64,000 bases of DNA, from assembly GCA_036245805.1 (NCBI GenBank), contig BTRK01000005.1:6200001-6264000 (forward strand), read 5' to 3'. A program made the position numbers and the translations under genes. Source of the stretch: Pristionchus mayeri (taxonomy: Eukaryota > Nematoda > Chromadorea > Rhabditida > Neodiplogasteridae). Positions 45,529-55,806 of the stretch are shown in pieces; the first letter of the stretch is position 1; every line of letters begins with the position of its first letter. The notes under the pieces were generated by a model. That model searched no databases. It had not been told where the DNA came from and was given only the letters and a program-made list of their open reading frames with translations.

Positions 45529-48500
45529 TTAACTTCCAAAATTCACTAATAAACTCACAATCATAATGCACGCTCCGATCACAACTGCTTTAATACGAAC
45601 AGAGAGATCGACCGGAACTGAAATTTGTATGCTGACTGCTAAGTCAGGGGTTGAATTCGTGTGAAATGGTCTTATCATTCTGCGCACTTTCCCGACCAGG
45701 TTTTTCCCGACCATTTCCATAGTATAGTTAGTCATGACTTTAGTATCAATTAATATGTTCTCACATTGTATCTCGAAGACATCTGCTTTTGAATAGCTGA
45801 TCTGGTGAAATCCGCGAAATTGTCGCTTAATCTGACCCAGGGTTGAGCCGCTGATTGAAGAGTTCAACTGAACGGTTTGTTTAAAACTCGTTTTCGAAAT
45901 AATTTCCAAACCGTAAACTCGGCATCACTGCAAAAACGGGAGCATGAGCACGGCCCGTCGATGGTCATGACCTTAAGTCTATTGTTGTTTATGTCAAATA
46001 CGCATTGCGTTCTATAATTATCGGGATCAAGCTACTACATGTAAATATTATCCGCCCCTTAACCCTTATGGCGCATAATTGTGCTTTCATAGCAAAAGTC
46101 GAATTAAAATGTGTTCGAAAGCTGTCCACAACTTGCCTCTTTGTCCTGCTTATCACTAAGAGTCAGGGCGGTTGAGCAACATGTACGAGTAGTGCGCAGC
46201 GTGCCGAGCTGGGAGATGCAACAATGCGATATGATTAAAGCATTCAAATCCTTATTAATGCGTCAACAATTATTTTACATTTTTCTGAGTACTTCACGTA
46301 TTGTCATTTGTTAAAACGTGTTGATTATTGTTTTCCTACTCCGTTCACCGTGCGCATCATTACACTCGATTGCTTTGAAATATATTTGAAGCCTAACTAA
46401 GCACAAAAAGAAGCTTACGCAATCGCCAGAACCCTCCACCGTGCTGACTCTCTTGCAGCAGTTGCAGCCGGCGCAGCAACTAATCTTACAATACTGCAGC
46501 GGGCGAGAGATGACGAAGGCCACCTGGAAATGGGAATTGTACGCGTATTTGATCAAATGAAAACGATGTTGAGATACTGTCAACTGGAGAGAAATTGGTA
46601 ATCGGTTGAGTTTCACATACATGCCAATACTAGTCTAATGAGAGGACACAATAATTGTATGACTGCTGTTGTCGGAAAAAAAGTATAAAAATAAATTATC
46701 CTGACTCGATTGAGCGCATCGTAGACCTTGAAGCGATAACCACGATCGGCTCCCAGCATTTGCGCCTGCATGAAGTCTGCGTCCTGAATAATTTAGTATT
46801 AAAAACAATAAAAATAAATAAAAATTTGCTGCAAAGTAGATTTCCTCTACATTCTTTAAATATCGGTTTAATTAATTCCTGACCTCGGCAGCGAAGTAGA
46901 TCTGCTCCCCAGTCGGTGTCTCGATCGAGTATAGATTCGGTGTCTGTAAAAATTATCGTTCAATTTAAAAAATGCATAATTATGATATTACGATTAATAG
47001 TGTTCATCCCGCGCACAACAAGACTAAGTAGTGCTAGTAATATCGGTCTTGGGATCTTTGAAAATGATTAAACGCGCCTCAATCGCGCTCATGAACTCTA
47101 GCAGATTCTGCCTCTGCCTGACCACAATCTTGCTTAGCCCATGCAGGAACTCCAGCCCTGTAAGTTTAAAATACGGAAATCATTAATTTATTTGCAGAAT
47201 AATAGGCATTAGTCGTTGCGGTGTACTACAAGGGTTACATCTGTTTTTATTTTCATTTATCTTGATCATCACTATTCCGGTTGACAAAGTATAGTATGGG
47301 GTCTAATTGTACAATTTATATACAAAAATATACGATTGCCCGAATTTCGCACCTGGAGGGCATCCGTGGATGTAGGGAGGCACGGGCACCCAGCGGATAT
47401 CTGAAAGAGGTTTCCGATCATTACTAAATATCGCGATATGAAATAAATAGCTAAATATAGCTTTTAAGAGACATTCCACGAGAAAACGCACCTTTTGGGA
47501 GGGGTCGACGGATGGCTTTTTTGCAACCCCCCTCAATATCTCGCTGGTGAAGTTCCCATACCGAGTGCTGATATTTGGCCCAATGTGAAGGGCTCTAGTG
47601 CACTTTCCGAAAAATGCCAGACCTGGCCCAAAAAAAATCGAAAATTTCAATTTTTTAAAAAGTACGATATTATAGGTTTTTCTGGAGTATTTGTTTATGA
47701 AAACAACGAAAAACATACTTAAAATTCGATCAGATGCCGATAAAGTGTCGAAAACGTCAATTTTCGATGAATTTTGGCCGTCCTGAAAAAAATTTAACGC
47801 TCTTTGCCAAAAATAACTTTATTTTCGGATTCGCCATGAAAAACTACGTATAATTTCCAATTTTTACGAAAATTTAGGAATGCGCTCGGAAGTTATGGTT
47901 TCCAGAACATGGCGACTCTAGAGCAACCTCTCAGAGAAAAACCACCACACTTTCTCCAAATCATGCCAAACTAAATTTCGCCAGATGGCTTCCAAACCAA
48001 TCGCAAATGATTATATCCGTTATATAAAGTAATTCTGAGCGAAAAATTCTGTGGTTGACCTTCAAATAGCAATCTCAGAGTGTCCCAAAATCGCAAAATT
48101 TCGAAAATTTTGAAAAATATCGCATTTTCTCGAGTTTTCAAATCATGAGAGTGTTCAATTAAGTGGTATATGTACAAAAACGATGTGAATATGCATAAGA
48201 AATACATAATACTTAATATGAGGCGTTTGAAAACGTAATTATGACGAAAAAATATCGATATTTGGGAAATCAGAGAAATTTGGAATTTCCAAAAGTGCAA
48301 ATTTCAAGATTAAGACTTCAAATTGCATGATCATGAGCTCAAATTGTTTGATTCGATATATAAATAAGTTTCGATGTTCAAAAGAGTCCATTCGGCATGA
48401 TTTGGAGAAAGGGTGGAGGTTTTTCTCTGAGAGATTGCTCTAGAGTCGCCATGTTCTGGAAACCATAACTTCCGAGCGCATTCCTGAATTTTCGTAAAAA

Positions 48501-51051
48501 TTGGACATTATACGTAGTTTTTCATGGCGAATCCGAAAATAAAGTTATTTTTGGCAAAGAGCGTTAAATTTTTTTCAGGACAGCCAAAATTCATCGAAAA
48601 TTGACGTTTTCGACACTTTATCGGCATCTGATCGAATTTTAAGTCTGTTTTGCGTTGTTTTCATAAAAAAGTACTCCAGAAAAACCTATAATATCGTACT
48701 TTTCAAAAAATTGAAATTTTCGATTTTTTTTGGGCCAGGTCTGGCATTTTTCGGAAAGTGCACCAGAGCCCTTCATATTGGGCCAAATATCAGCACTCGG
48801 TATGGGAACTTTACCAGTGAGATATTGAGGAGGGTTGCAAAAAAGCCATCCGGAGGTTGGTACGTTTTCTCGTGGAATGTCTCTTAAGCAAAATCGAATC
48901 ATAATTATTAGGTTGATGCAAAAGTTTCTCCCTATTATATTTTTTTAACTTTCTCCAGCTATATTTGCCTGACTGTAATTTCAATTTAACAGTAGTTGTG
49001 GACGTATTGGTAGATTACACTCGCTGTATCAATTCAATCCTGGAAAGCTTAGTACGGGAATAAATAATTAAAATGTCAAAATCTCAAAATTTTGCTGTAA
49101 TTTTTTGTGTACTTTGTTGAACCCTACCATTTGAACGCACGCTAATAATTGATTTTGCCCATCTAGAGAGTGATACTACTCAAGTTGCTCTTCAAGAATA
49201 TTAGAAAATATCAAACCTTCAATAGGCGTTGAAAGCTGAGAATTACCAAAATTGCTGATATCCCTGTTCAAATTCCGAAATTGTGTTGTATCAAGCAGCT
49301 ATGCACGAGTAGCCCTCTCCAGTTTAAGGGTAATATTAACACTGGCGAGCACTTCATTGTCCACAACAATATGGTTTACTGAGCCAACGGCTAAACATTC
49401 GGGGCTATGAAATGTAATTCTGCAGAAATTTATCTCGCGGAATTACCTAATTAGGCGCTCATCTCAATTTGGCATGACAGCACACTGATATTGAATTACA
49501 ATCATGAGCATCCCCAGTTATCATACTTTACACTGGTATGCATGATTTACTCCTATCTCTTTTCCCCATTTTGCAATAACATTGTAAAAAATTAGTTTGA
49601 AAATCATTTTTGCGAAATTTGACGGATTTGCTGTATCGACGCTGATAATTGACGAGAACTGGGATACGGCTCGTTATAAAGAGTATTCATGTATCCTTTT
49701 ATTGCACAAGACCGTAAGAGAATTGATCTACCTTGGAGATCAGGGGAAGCAAAAATGTACATTTCTAAAAAAAGGGAGAAACTTTTGCATCAACCTGATA
49801 TATTAACACCGTAAAATGCAGGTTCACATCCAACTCTACTTCCTCCTTGTTAAGATTATGTAACTCAGTAAATTGAGCTCAACTGAGTTTTTGCCAGCCC
49901 ACAGTGCAGCGAATTGGCTCAACCGATTGCGTTTCATCAAAAATCGAAAACGAGAAAAGGATCATAGATTTTGGTGAAGTAGACGTCGGGAGTAGAAAAA
50001 AATCATTTAAAAAATCACACTTATCACTCAGTTCGGCGCTCCCGAAAGTATTTGGATAACTAATGGTATAGTGTTGTCAGTGCATCTTCATCATGCTTAT
50101 CATTAGTCTGACACACAAGATTAATGCTAAGCATGATCGATTTTTCCGTCCTTTCAGGGGCGCCTTTCTTCCCCGCTCTCTCAACACTTCTCTACCAAAT
50201 CCCCTCTCCTTATCCTTCCAGTTATTGGTCAATCTCCTATCACTCAGTAAATAGTTCGCACTCTGTTGTTGAGCGCCCGGCTGTATCCGGATGACCACTG
50301 AAGATGTGCCCATTGGTGTGGAGGAAGTGCACGAGAACTGCATCTGAATTGGTTTTCAAATTCTTTAAAAAATATCACAACACGTCCATGGTCATCATGC
50401 TTTAGCAGATACACGCGCAAGTTTTCCAGATATCATTCCATGTTTTCTAGCTATTTATATATGAGAGATTTATGGAACGAGCGCCACGTCACATGCAATG
50501 GCGATAAATACAATTGTTGTTCACCGGGTGCGCAGCTAGATCCGATTGTGACATTGGAAGTGTATAACCATGCGGTTGTTGAATCATCTAAATGGGGTTG
50601 TATCTATATTTGCAATTATAATTTTTGACTAACGGGCTGTCCAGGGAGATGCACTGGCGTGAGAGGAGGCGCAGTAGGCACGTAACGTTGCTGTAAAATA
50701 GCCAATCTGACATTCTCGGTACTCTCCATAAAACTGTCATAGGGTTCTCTTATTGCGTAGGGTTCTCTTATTGGAAAATTTTTGTATCGTGTTCAGATAT
50801 GCTTCACGTGCACTATATAGTTCATATATGTAGCGAACATGAAACATATCTGGAAATGATACAAACATTTTCCAATAAGAGAACCCTAGTCATGCGGTAT
50901 GCGTCGGCGAATTAACGATACTATTTTTAAGATCGGCGATCACCGTCCATACCTCTTCAGGTTTCCATAGTTGATCATAGGCAGGCGGTGGTTCCAGCAC
51001 GGATACTACTTCCATTCTCGGACGAACTCCGTAGGTAGAATCCGGTCGCAT
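45529..51051 (-). CDS. Phospholipid scramblase A
   Basis: Exons on minus: 50953-51051, 50634-50690, 50262-50343, 47353-47400, 47078-47157, 46884-46943, 46706-46783, 46419-46523, then an unresolved exon in 46024-46418, 45912-46011 and 45529-45867. Scramblase-family landmarks in order: Pro-rich start (LEPPPAYDQ), RWVPVPPYIHGCPP, GLEFLHGLSKIVVRQRQNLL, SIETPTGEQIYFAAE, RFKVYDALNR, the Cys-rich CKISCCAGCNCCKRV, LKVMTIDGPCSCSRFCSDAE, and VDLSVRIKAVVIGACIMI, which aligns with the C-terminal membrane helix. Family role: Ca2+-linked phospholipid scrambling, nuclear or plasma membrane. Intron 5 appears to use a GC donor (GAG|GCGCGT at 47077). A candidate for the missing exon starts at 46208 (LGTLRTTRTCC), but its phase does not join. 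Intron 3 is 2.9 kb and carries IR4 and a mariner MITE. Confidence 0.75.
47464..48888. repeat. Long inverted repeat IR4 (1.4 kb) in scramblase A intron 3, TTAA-bounded
   Basis: The ends TTAAGAGACATTCCACGAGA and TCTCGTGGAATGTCTCTTAA are inverse. TTAA at each boundary may be a target duplication. The arms are about 0.6 kb and nearly identical, with a central region around 48100-48300. The right end lies 19 bp before the next mariner MITE. Confidence 0.9.
48908..49798. mobile_element. Non-autonomous mariner-type element, 891 bp
   Basis: The ends TTAGGTTGATGCAAAAGTTT and AAACTTTTGCATCAACCTGA are the same as those of the 13100-14024 element. TA flanks lie at 48906-48907 and 49799-49800. The interior is unrelated to that element as far as I can see. 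No transposase frame. Confidence 0.85.
50741..50890. repeat. Foldback MITE with ATATGTTTCATG core
   Basis: TAGGGTTCTCTTATTGGAAA and TTTTCCAATAAGAGAACCCT ends. The left end is duplicated once (AGGGTTCTCTTATTG). The core is CAGATATGCTTCACGTG / AACATGAAACATATCTG. It lies in intron 1 of scramblase A. Confidence 0.85.
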
Positions 51052-52058
51052 TCGAGATCAACTAAACAATAAAACAGAAACATTGTGGAGGTGTACAATT
51101 AAAATAATTAGTATTACTGAAAACACGTTTTGAAATCTGGAATAGAAGCAAGTCAACACAGATAAGAAAAATATCGATAAATATCCTTGGGAAACGAGTT
51201 TCGAGCATTGGTTATTACGATATGAGTCATACCTTGGGAGCGAGAGCCTGATACGAGAAAGTCGGAAAACAGACTTGACGAGAGTGAATGAGTGTGAGAA
51301 TGCCGCGTGGTTTCCATAGCCACAGCGTCTGCGCAGTGTTATGTGTATGGGAATGAGAGATAGCAAATGATGATAAGTGAGGCAATGAGCTCATAGAAAA
51401 TTTTGGGGTATTATAATCCAGCTGCCTTTCCAATAATTTCGACAGCGATTACCGTTTGTTGTTTGTTTGTTCTGAATATGGGAGCGATAGTTATAATATC
51501 AGATAACTAGAGTAGTAGCGATGAGAAAAACGACGGTGAGTCATGTTTCGTTCATAGAAAGCCTCAGTAGTTTCGAGTTAGCTACTAAATATAGGCTTAC
51601 CAGCAGGTTTGCACTGTGATTATCGTCAGCATGTATGTTCTGTGACTGAGCGTGAGACGAGAAATAGGACAAGAATTCGTTCAGAGAATAAGCTCGTGTG
51701 TGTCGAACAGAAACAGTGTGATGCAATATTTTGTCTCGCTGTAATTTTAATAATGTATTATTCAACTGAAACTATGCTAACGCATTACATGAATTAGTAA
51801 AGAATGGATTTCCGTGCTTTTATACCGGCGAGAGGCTGATGAAACAGTTTGTCTGTGTATCGCAGTGATAGTGCAACATTCTGTGCACATATTGGATAAA
51901 TCTTGCTGACACGGCAAATGTGTTACTAAAGAAAATATATAATACGGAATACGCACAACGGTAGCCAAAAATTTGCCATATATCTAAAGTATCCATCCAT
52001 AGTTGCCCAACACTGGCGGCGAGGTATTTTCAGACCATGAACATATATTTCACGATTT

Positions 52059-52104
52059 ATGCTGGGGCGCTTCAACCAATATCGAGGGGCAAGCGCCCCA
52101 GCAT
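52059..52104. repeat. Short GC-rich hairpin, 14-bp perfect stem
   Basis: ATGCTGGGGCGCTT and AAGCGCCCCAGCAT separated by an 18-nt loop. It is GC-rich against AT-rich surroundings. Confidence 0.8.
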
Positions 52105-52689
52105 GATAGGGGTTCATGGGGATCTCCGCCGGCGTGGGTAACTATGATGCAGTCACGTAAGGTGACCAAGACATCGAATGATGTGTCTGCCTCAGCGCAA
52201 GTTTGAGTTGTGAACGCCTTCAAGTTGTTGTTATTGTATTGTTTTTGCTATTGTATTTTTGTTTTCTAAGTGAGCAAGATGTACAAAGAAGGAGAAATTG
52301 TATTCCGAGCGTAGATAATATTAGTGCAGCATATCCGACGAAAAAACTACAAGCACAAGTATTGTTTTTTGATCGAATAAGCTTCTCACATACACAGTTA
52401 TTTGCATAACAAGGCCGGCAACGAACAGCAATGATGAGAGCGTGAGTTTTGGAAAACATTAAATAAACAAATTTTAAATTAAGGTCATTTTATAACCGAT
52501 TAATTCCATGAAAGTAATTGTGACCAAAAACGACGTGTACTCTGATATAGAGCGTGCAATTCGGATTCTCGGCACTTCTAACATAGTTGGCCCTCCCCCC
52601 CTCTCCCTTCCCATCACAAAGGGATAGTGCTACGAACATTAGGGAATGATACCAGGCATTGAGTTACGTGGAATATGACTTGAACACGA

Positions 52690-53261
52690 TTTTCAGCTGA
52701 CTTGAACAGACTTGAACACGATTTTCAGCTGTTCGGGGGAGAGGTCATGGGGAATCACTTGTGGGAGTTTCGGCTTCTTCCCAGATCGATGGATTATATC
52801 GGACACCGTTGATCTGGGAGTACCAGTATCCTTCTTCAACTCACGCACACTGGCCATGGCCTTGCGCTTCAGTGTGTGGAGGACGAGAGGCTGATCGAGG
52901 GAGGGAGGGTGTCCAGAGCGGGGTTGATCATCGAGACCAAACTCCCTTTTCTTGAAGCGGGAGAACCACTTATAGCAGAAGGGTATGGAGGGGGCGTCAG
53001 CTCCTTCCGACTGGGCCAGGGCAGAGTGGGCCTCCTTCACGGATCGGCCAAGACGGTAGTAATGAAGTAAAACTGCTCGGAGGTAGAGATGGGGGTCCAT
53101 CATAAGAATCAATGTAGCAATTAGGAGACTGATTAAATCCTCTCACTACTCAACGTCAGAATGATGCAATACATTGTTGACAAACAGATTGCGCAATCAC
53201 TGCATTTGATCGCGAACTGACTTTTTTCCGAAGCATTATACGAACTTTCCGGACACCCCAA
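52690..53261 (-). mobile_element. 3'-truncated mariner with open N-terminal transposase frame
   Basis: The frame 53112-52690 (-) runs 139 codons: MMDPHLYLRAVLLHYYRLG, CYKWFSRFKKREFGLDDQ, PRSGHPPSL, then a second helix-turn-helix (TGTPRSTVSDIIHRSG) and LSPEQLK. This is the paired DNA-binding half of a mariner transposase without the catalytic DDD half. The outer end TTGGGGTGTCCGGAAAGTTC (minus) sits at 53261 next to TA. The inner end is lost in a small tandem duplication (GACTTGAACACGATTTTCAG at 52677 and 52708). Confidence 0.8.
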
Positions 53262-53649
53262 TAGAAGTTCCATTTTCGCTTTGATCTAAAAGGGAACCGC
53301 AAAAGTCGGGCTCTCAATCGGTGAAATTCATCGTCAGTTCTGTCAAAGTTCTGTAAACACTATTGCGATCGGCCGAGCGATGATAGAGTATGGGAAATGA
53401 GGAACAAATACCCGGAAACAATTCACAACTCTCAACTTCACATTTATAGTTATTTCATGAACTTCTTTCATCAACCTTTTAGCGGAAAGGTACGGCGACC
53501 GAAGGTGATGTGATCACCCTGACGACTTAGTGAAGCTCTCGCACTATCTACTATTTTATATTCCCGAAGGGAAAATAAAGAGCCATATCATGTTCAAGTG
53601 ATGTATGTGTTCGAGGTGAATCATATTTATCGAGGTACACTTTCTTGCA

Positions 53650-54955
53650 TTACGAGCAAGTCTCGGGAATCGGTCCTTGGTAGGGCTGAGTGAAATTACG
53701 GTTATCGAAGCCGTAGCCGATATCTGTAAAAAAATGTTGGATACAATTTGATTGGATTTCGTGTTTATTGATACAAACGCTAAAAATTAAAATATTTCTT
53801 GGAGGCTTCTCAATACAAATTAATGATTCCAACCCCTCGCGGTGCATCCTGATCCAAATGCGTTCACTTTTCAATTGCCAATTCCCAGTTACATTTCATT
53901 CCTTACTATAGGAAGGAAAGGTAACTCTATCTACTTCAGGCACCCTGTATGTGTATACGGTATATATGAGGGGTTCTACCAATTGGGCGTATTGAGCTTT
54001 TTCGGAATCGTTTTAAGGTGTGTTTCAAGAGCACTATATATTTGAACAATATTGTTTACTTGAAACATACCTGAAAATGATTTTTAAAATGCCCAATTGG
54101 GGGAACCCTAGATATATTCCCGTATTGTATCCACCAAAACACACAGGCAACTTCAAATATTTAAATGTCTTACTGGTGTGCCAGACGCATGTTCAATTAG
54201 CCGAGGCGCAGTGTGAGGTGTAGTCGGGCCATATTTCAGGTCCATGCTGAACATGGGCCAGGTCGGATGAGACGGAACTCCTCCCCATTTTTCAAGGCAG
54301 TAACCCATTTTCATACTCTACTTCAAGTTCATGGTTTCGAAAATCCCTTTCTTCTTTGTATACTAGACTTCTGCGAAGCACGATAAATTTGTCTCGTCAT
54401 CCGTATTATCTGGCCGTCATGAGTCTATGTAATGTTATCACCAACAGTTCGACATTTGATTTCTAATATTACGAACATTAACTGTCACCGACTCCTTTCC
54501 GTAGAACTCCGGGCATTCAGCCGTGCAACAGTATCTCCATCCGTAATGAATATCCTTGTACTCCTAAACATATTTACTCTATATTTCGATGTCACGCAGT
54601 CCGTCACGAATCCACGAAACGTCACCGTTCAGAGAAAACCATCTGGAGCGACAGTGACGGAGCGCGTTGAATGTTAAAGTAGATGCGCGAACCTTCTTGC
54701 AACACTTTGTCTCGCTGGGGCACGTCTGGTAGACAGGAGCGGGCGGATAGGCAATGTATGGTAGATCGACGTTCAACCGAATGCCCATCTGATTGTGAAA
54801 GCAAAGTATGCGGTATCTCTCGCCGGTGAGGAGTGCATGTAGAATGAAGAGATTTATTTATAACGAAGACAGATTACACCAACCCAGCATTCGAGAGGCT
54901 CAACGGAAACCAGAATGGAAGAAATCGCGATGAGCGGAAGCAGGAGACGAGCCAT
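53650..54955 (-). CDS. Small secreted cysteine-containing protein, possibly Ly-6-like (about 102 aa)
   Basis: Proposed exons 54884-54955, 54626-54788 and 53650-53723 (309 nt, in frame). The signal peptide is MARLLLPLIAISSILVSVEP. The mature protein starts LECWMGIRLN and later has TCPSETKCCKK and ends GPIPETCS. LxCWxG followed by CPSxTKCC resembles the opening of nematode Ly-6/ET-module proteins, but the cysteine count is low and the assignment is tentative. Exon 2 could instead stop at 54693, leaving a missing middle exon. The start codon lies inside a tandem repeat (54951-55060), and a foldback MITE sits in the last intron. Confidence 0.45.
53962..54115. repeat. Foldback MITE with TGTTTCA core (diverged copy)
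   Basis: GGGGTTCTACCAATTGGGCG and GCCCAATTGGGGGAACCCTA ends. The inner arms AAGGTGTGTTTCAAG and CTTGAAACATACCTG pair. It lies in an intron of the small secreted gene. Confidence 0.75.
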
Positions 54956-55060
54956 CGTTGGACGGTGGTGCGATAATGGAATGATCGTGCAGCCATCGTT
55001 GGACGGTGGTGCAATAATGGAATGATCGTGCATTTATACTGCAATAACAGAATGATCGTG
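54951..55060. repeat. Tandem repeat covering the start of the secreted-protein gene
   Basis: AGCCATCGTTGGACGGTGGT followed by GCRATAATGGAATGATCGTGC occurs twice in tandem (about 42 bp each), then a third, shorter unit (AATAACAGAATGATCGTGC). The CAT in each copy is an ATG on the minus strand; only the first leads into the signal peptide. Confidence 0.8.
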
Positions 55061-55094
55061 CATTTTTTTTTGATAAATCAAGTATACATACTCG

Positions 55095-55661
55095 CAGGTC
55101 CAGAGAGGCACAAATTTCGGATTCTCGAGTTCGTGCAACTTTAAGATTTGGTTTATTCGCGCCCAACATTTCTGATGTTTGACCAAATGGTCTCAAATGG
55201 TTTGAAATCAGAAGGACCTCTCACACTGAAGCTATCATATAAAGATGATGAAGATTCCTTGTTCCTCCCAAGAACCGCATTTCCGTATATACAAATTTCG
55301 AATTTTTGATGACGAAAACGAGATATTTCGCATCACAAATTTTCCGAGAGGTTCCGAAACTATGATTTCAATTGACCATATGACGTAACAACCTTTACTA
55401 ATTAACTTCTCAAAAGAACGGAAGTGAAGCTTTATTGGTTTTTATTTTCAGATTAATTTAGCAGAGGACCAGCAAAACCGAAAATTTGCACATTTTCGGT
55501 TATCAATGTTTTTCTACCGAACGACGTTCGATCAATTCAATAGAAACCAATTATTGTAGTGGCAATACCTCAAATACTCCCTGCGTGGCCTTTCACAGAA
55601 GTGAAGCATTCGCTATAAAATTTTTAAAATGCCTTGTAAAAAAACTTTTGCATCAACCTAA
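55095..55661. mobile_element. Truncated mariner-type MITE
   Basis: The right end AAACTTTTGCATCAACCTAA is followed by TA at 55662-55663. The body is homologous in reverse to 13100-13660, including CCGAACGACGTTCGATCAAT and the TGACGTAACAACC block. The left terminal repeat is absent. Confidence 0.8.
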
Positions 55662-55806
55662 TACCTCGGTTACGGTAATCAGTTTACAGTACTTCATATG
55701 GTAGTGGTCAATAGAGCATGAATGTCTTAGATGTTGCCTACGATATTTCGAGCGAGTCATTACTTTGTTGAATAATCAGTGTATTATTCCAGCAATCAAA
55801 GTTCAG

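Larger units (their letters stand above)
51052..53649. other. Intergenic region upstream of scramblase A
   Basis: Apart from a short strong hairpin (52059-52104) and a mariner fragment (52690-53261) I see no supported gene. The open frames here (for example 51058-51366) lack domains and splice context. Confidence 0.5.

Noticed and set aside
47303..47716. 137-codon frame on the minus strand covering scramblase exon 4
   Set aside because: Only 47353-47400 matches scramblase; the rest is read-through into intron 3 and IR4.
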